A stretch of DNA of 64,000 bases from Diplodia intermedia (lineage: Eukaryota > Ascomycota > Dothideomycetes > Botryosphaeriales > Botryosphaeriaceae). Numbering within the stretch: the first letter of the stretch is position 1; every line of letters starts with the position of its first letter. The notes below the pieces were generated by a model. The model did not search any database. It saw only the letters and a program-made list of their open reading frames with translations, and was not told the origin of the DNA. Shown in pieces: positions 62,495 to 64,000 of this stretch. The DNA is taken from positions 62,001 through 126,000 of the forward strand of contig JAKEKT010000073.1 of the NCBI GenBank assembly GCA_021495925.1. The letters are read 5' to 3'. The position numbers and the translations under genes were made by a program.

Positions 62495-63308
62495 ATGACG
62501 CGCACGATGATACATCATCCAGTCACAGCAACGACGGCCAACATCCCACCGCCACCGCGGCGGGGCCACTCCTACCGCGGCGGCGGCGACCACGCTCCGC
62601 CCCTACTCCAGACGATCAATGAAGACATCGAGATGTGAGCAAAATCATCCCATCCCATCCCTTCCCTTCCCCCAATCCGATCGCACCATCCATCTATTTT
62701 TGAACACCGCCAAGTAGTGACGTCTAATTCCCACCCCCCTCCCCATCGCCAGGACATCTGCACACCACCACCACCACCACCACCACTCCGCCACCAACAC
62801 GCCCATTCTAGAGGAGGCCCAGCCATCATCATCATCATCATCATCATCATCCCATGCACTACTTAGACGGCGGCGACGGCAGCCGCACGCGTACTATCTA
62901 CTACCACTAGCGCGCCGCCTGCTCGCCGCTTCAATCATGGCGGCCGCCTGCTGCGTGCTCGGCACGTCCCGGCGCGACGGCGACCGCGACGGCGACCGCG
63001 ACCCGTTGTTTCTCGCGGCGCTATGCACACGCTACTGGGTGCTGCTCGGCGACGAGGACCGGTGCCAGTGGCAGCCGGGTGGCGCGGCGCTGGCGGCGGC
63101 GGGCGCGGCGTACGCGGGCGCGGCGGCGTTGTGGTATCGCGGGCACGCGGGGTGGAGGTGCAGGGGGCGGATCACCGTCGCGGCGGTGACGGTGACGGTG
63201 CTGGGGGTGTGCGTGGCGGGCGGGGACGTTGTGCGCGACGCGCTGCCGTGGGGCGGGTTTTGCGGGCTGGTGGTGGTGGGGGTTCTGGATTGTTGCTACG
63301 GGCGTTGA
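62495..63308 (+). CDS. Predicted membrane protein in two exons
   Basis: ATG 62495 opens a 140-bp exon that ends at a GTGAGC donor (62635). A 118-bp intron with a CTAAT branch point and a CAG acceptor leads to exon 62753-63308. The join keeps the frame and gives 231 residues. The first 47 residues are Pro/Arg/Gly-rich with a conserved-looking end, APPLLQTINEDIEM. A polyhistidine/polyserine segment from CAC and TCA repeats follows, then RDPLFLAALCTRYWVLLGDED and three hydrophobic stretches (AALAAAGAAYAGAAALWY, ITVAAVTVTVLGVCVAGG, GFCGLVVVGVLDCC), so it is probably membrane-bound. I do not recognise the family. Without the splice only the C-terminal 123 residues would be seen. Confidence 0.55.
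62761..62786 (+). repeat. CAC trinucleotide repeat, coding
   Basis: About eight CAC triplets just after the proposed 3' splice site, encoding a histidine run in the predicted membrane protein. A second triplet run (ATC/TCA, about 62824-62851) encodes serines. Confidence 0.75.
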
Positions 63309-63314
63309 AGGTGT

Positions 63315-63332
63315 GGTAGGTAGGTAGGTAGG
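63315..63332 (+). repeat. GGTA tetranucleotide repeat
   Basis: Four tandem GGTA units directly after the stop of the predicted membrane protein; a short microsatellite. Confidence 0.75.
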
Positions 63333-63466
63333 CGGATAGTAGTAAGTAGTTCTACCTAGGGATGCGTCGGGAAGTCGCTGAGAAAGAAGGAAAGAATGCG
63401 ATACCCCTCGCCGCAAAAGGAACGCAGATGCACACATCGCTCCTCTCTCCGCAGAAAACGGCGCAG

Positions 63467-64000
63467 CTACAGCTCAAACTCGTCGGTCAGGTCGGCCAGA
63501 CTCAATCTCTCGACGCGCTCGTAGCTAATCCGCAGCTCCTCGGGCAGCCAGCCATCCACCCTGCCCCCGGGCAACCCCGGTCGCTCCGGCACATGCTCGT
63601 CGTCCTCCGAGCCCGCGAGCATCAGCCCGACGGCGCTCCCGCACAGCCACGCGTAGATCATGCCGTCGCCGTGGTAGCCGGCGGCGATCCACTCTCCCGG
63701 CTCCGGCTGCCGCTGCCGCTGCTGCTGCTTTTGCTGCTGCTCCGACGGCTGCGCAGACGTCGACTTCACCCCACGGCCGGTCAAGCGCGGATCGAGCCTG
63801 CCGACAAAGGGCACGGTGTCGGCCGTGAAGCAGATGGTGCCGGACCACATCTGCACGAGGCGGCCCTCGGGGGCGTCGGGGCCCCAGTGCCGCGGGGCGA
63901 AGACGGTCGGCAGGACGCCGTGGAGGTGGGTGGCCGTGAGGGCGTCGACGGTGCCGTCGTCCCAAACGCCCGTTTGGTCGAGGCCTTGCTTGAGGGAGCG
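63467..64000 (-). CDS. FAD-dependent oxidoreductase (DAO family), C-terminal part, cut by the window edge
   Basis: The frame is open from base 64000 to a stop at 63467, giving the last 177 residues. LVQMWSGTICFTADTVPFVGRL and, later, EWIAAGYHGDGMIYAWLCGSAVG are the typical C-terminal signatures of DAO-type flavoenzymes, where the GYHGDGM segment closes over the FAD. Between them is a Gln-rich insertion (SEQQQKQQQRQRQ) encoded by CAG-type repeats, probably a surface loop. The N-terminal Rossmann GxGxxG is outside the window. Fungal members of this group oxidise amino-acid-like substrates but the exact substrate cannot be read here. The C-terminus is acidic (SLADLTDEFEL). Confidence 0.85.
   Translation of the reverse strand, partial: RSLKQGLDQTGVWDDGTVDALTATHLHGVLPTVFAPRHWGPDAPEGRLVQMWSGTICFTADTVPFVGRLDPRLTGRGVKSTSAQPSEQQQKQQQRQRQPEPGEWIAAGYHGDGMIYAWLCGSAVGLMLAGSEDDEHVPERPGLPGGRVDGWLPEELRISYERVERLSLADLTDEFEL

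Overview
The window is nuclear DNA of a filamentous ascomycete (Pezizomycotina). Genes are monocistronic and about 2.8 kb apart. Introns are short (about 48-160 bp), start GT, end AG and usually carry a CTRAY branch point. The protein families are typical of moulds: a CCHC-knuckle RAT1, a fungal rhodopsin-like membrane protein, a UstYa-like DUF3328 protein and a PARP-E2 fusion. A dothideomycete is plausible, but the sequence alone does not fix the class. I see no transposon, rRNA, tRNA or CRISPR.

Layout. 1-1.6 kb: the 5' part of a membrane protein gene that runs off the left edge. 2.7-18.8 kb: a housekeeping block of SFI1 (spindle pole body), cytosolic isoleucyl-tRNA synthetase, USO1 (ER-Golgi tether) and RAT1 (nuclear 5'-3' exonuclease). 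USO1 and RAT1 are divergent. 20-28 kb: a PARP plus ubiquitin-conjugating-enzyme fusion divergent from a COG7-like Golgi subunit, then a TLC-domain membrane protein. 28.8-33.6 kb: a rhodopsin-like membrane protein and a BTB protein. 34.8-38.4 kb: mitochondrial seryl-tRNA synthetase divergent from an unknown gene, followed by a second unknown gene. 39.8-46.6 kb: the most accessory-looking part, with a fungal membrane protein of unknown role, an NAAA/acid-ceramidase-like Ntn hydrolase, a small secreted Thr/Ala and Tyr-Gly repeat protein, and a five-exon UstYa-like gene head-to-head with it. 47-54.6 kb: a large AT-hook protein divergent from a Yen1/GEN1 Holliday-junction resolvase. 55.5-64 kb: a secreted aldose 1-epimerase, a large unknown Gln-rich protein, a two-exon predicted membrane protein, and the 3' end of a FAD-dependent oxidoreductase running off the right edge.

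Spliced models were built by hand from frame continuity, GT..AG borders and branch points. Exon coordinates are given in each entry. The observation I would follow first is the neighbouring pair of a signal-peptide protein with a tyrosine repeat and a UstYa-like enzyme, which resembles a reduced fungal RiPP (dikaritin-type) locus. The second is the PARP-E2 fusion.
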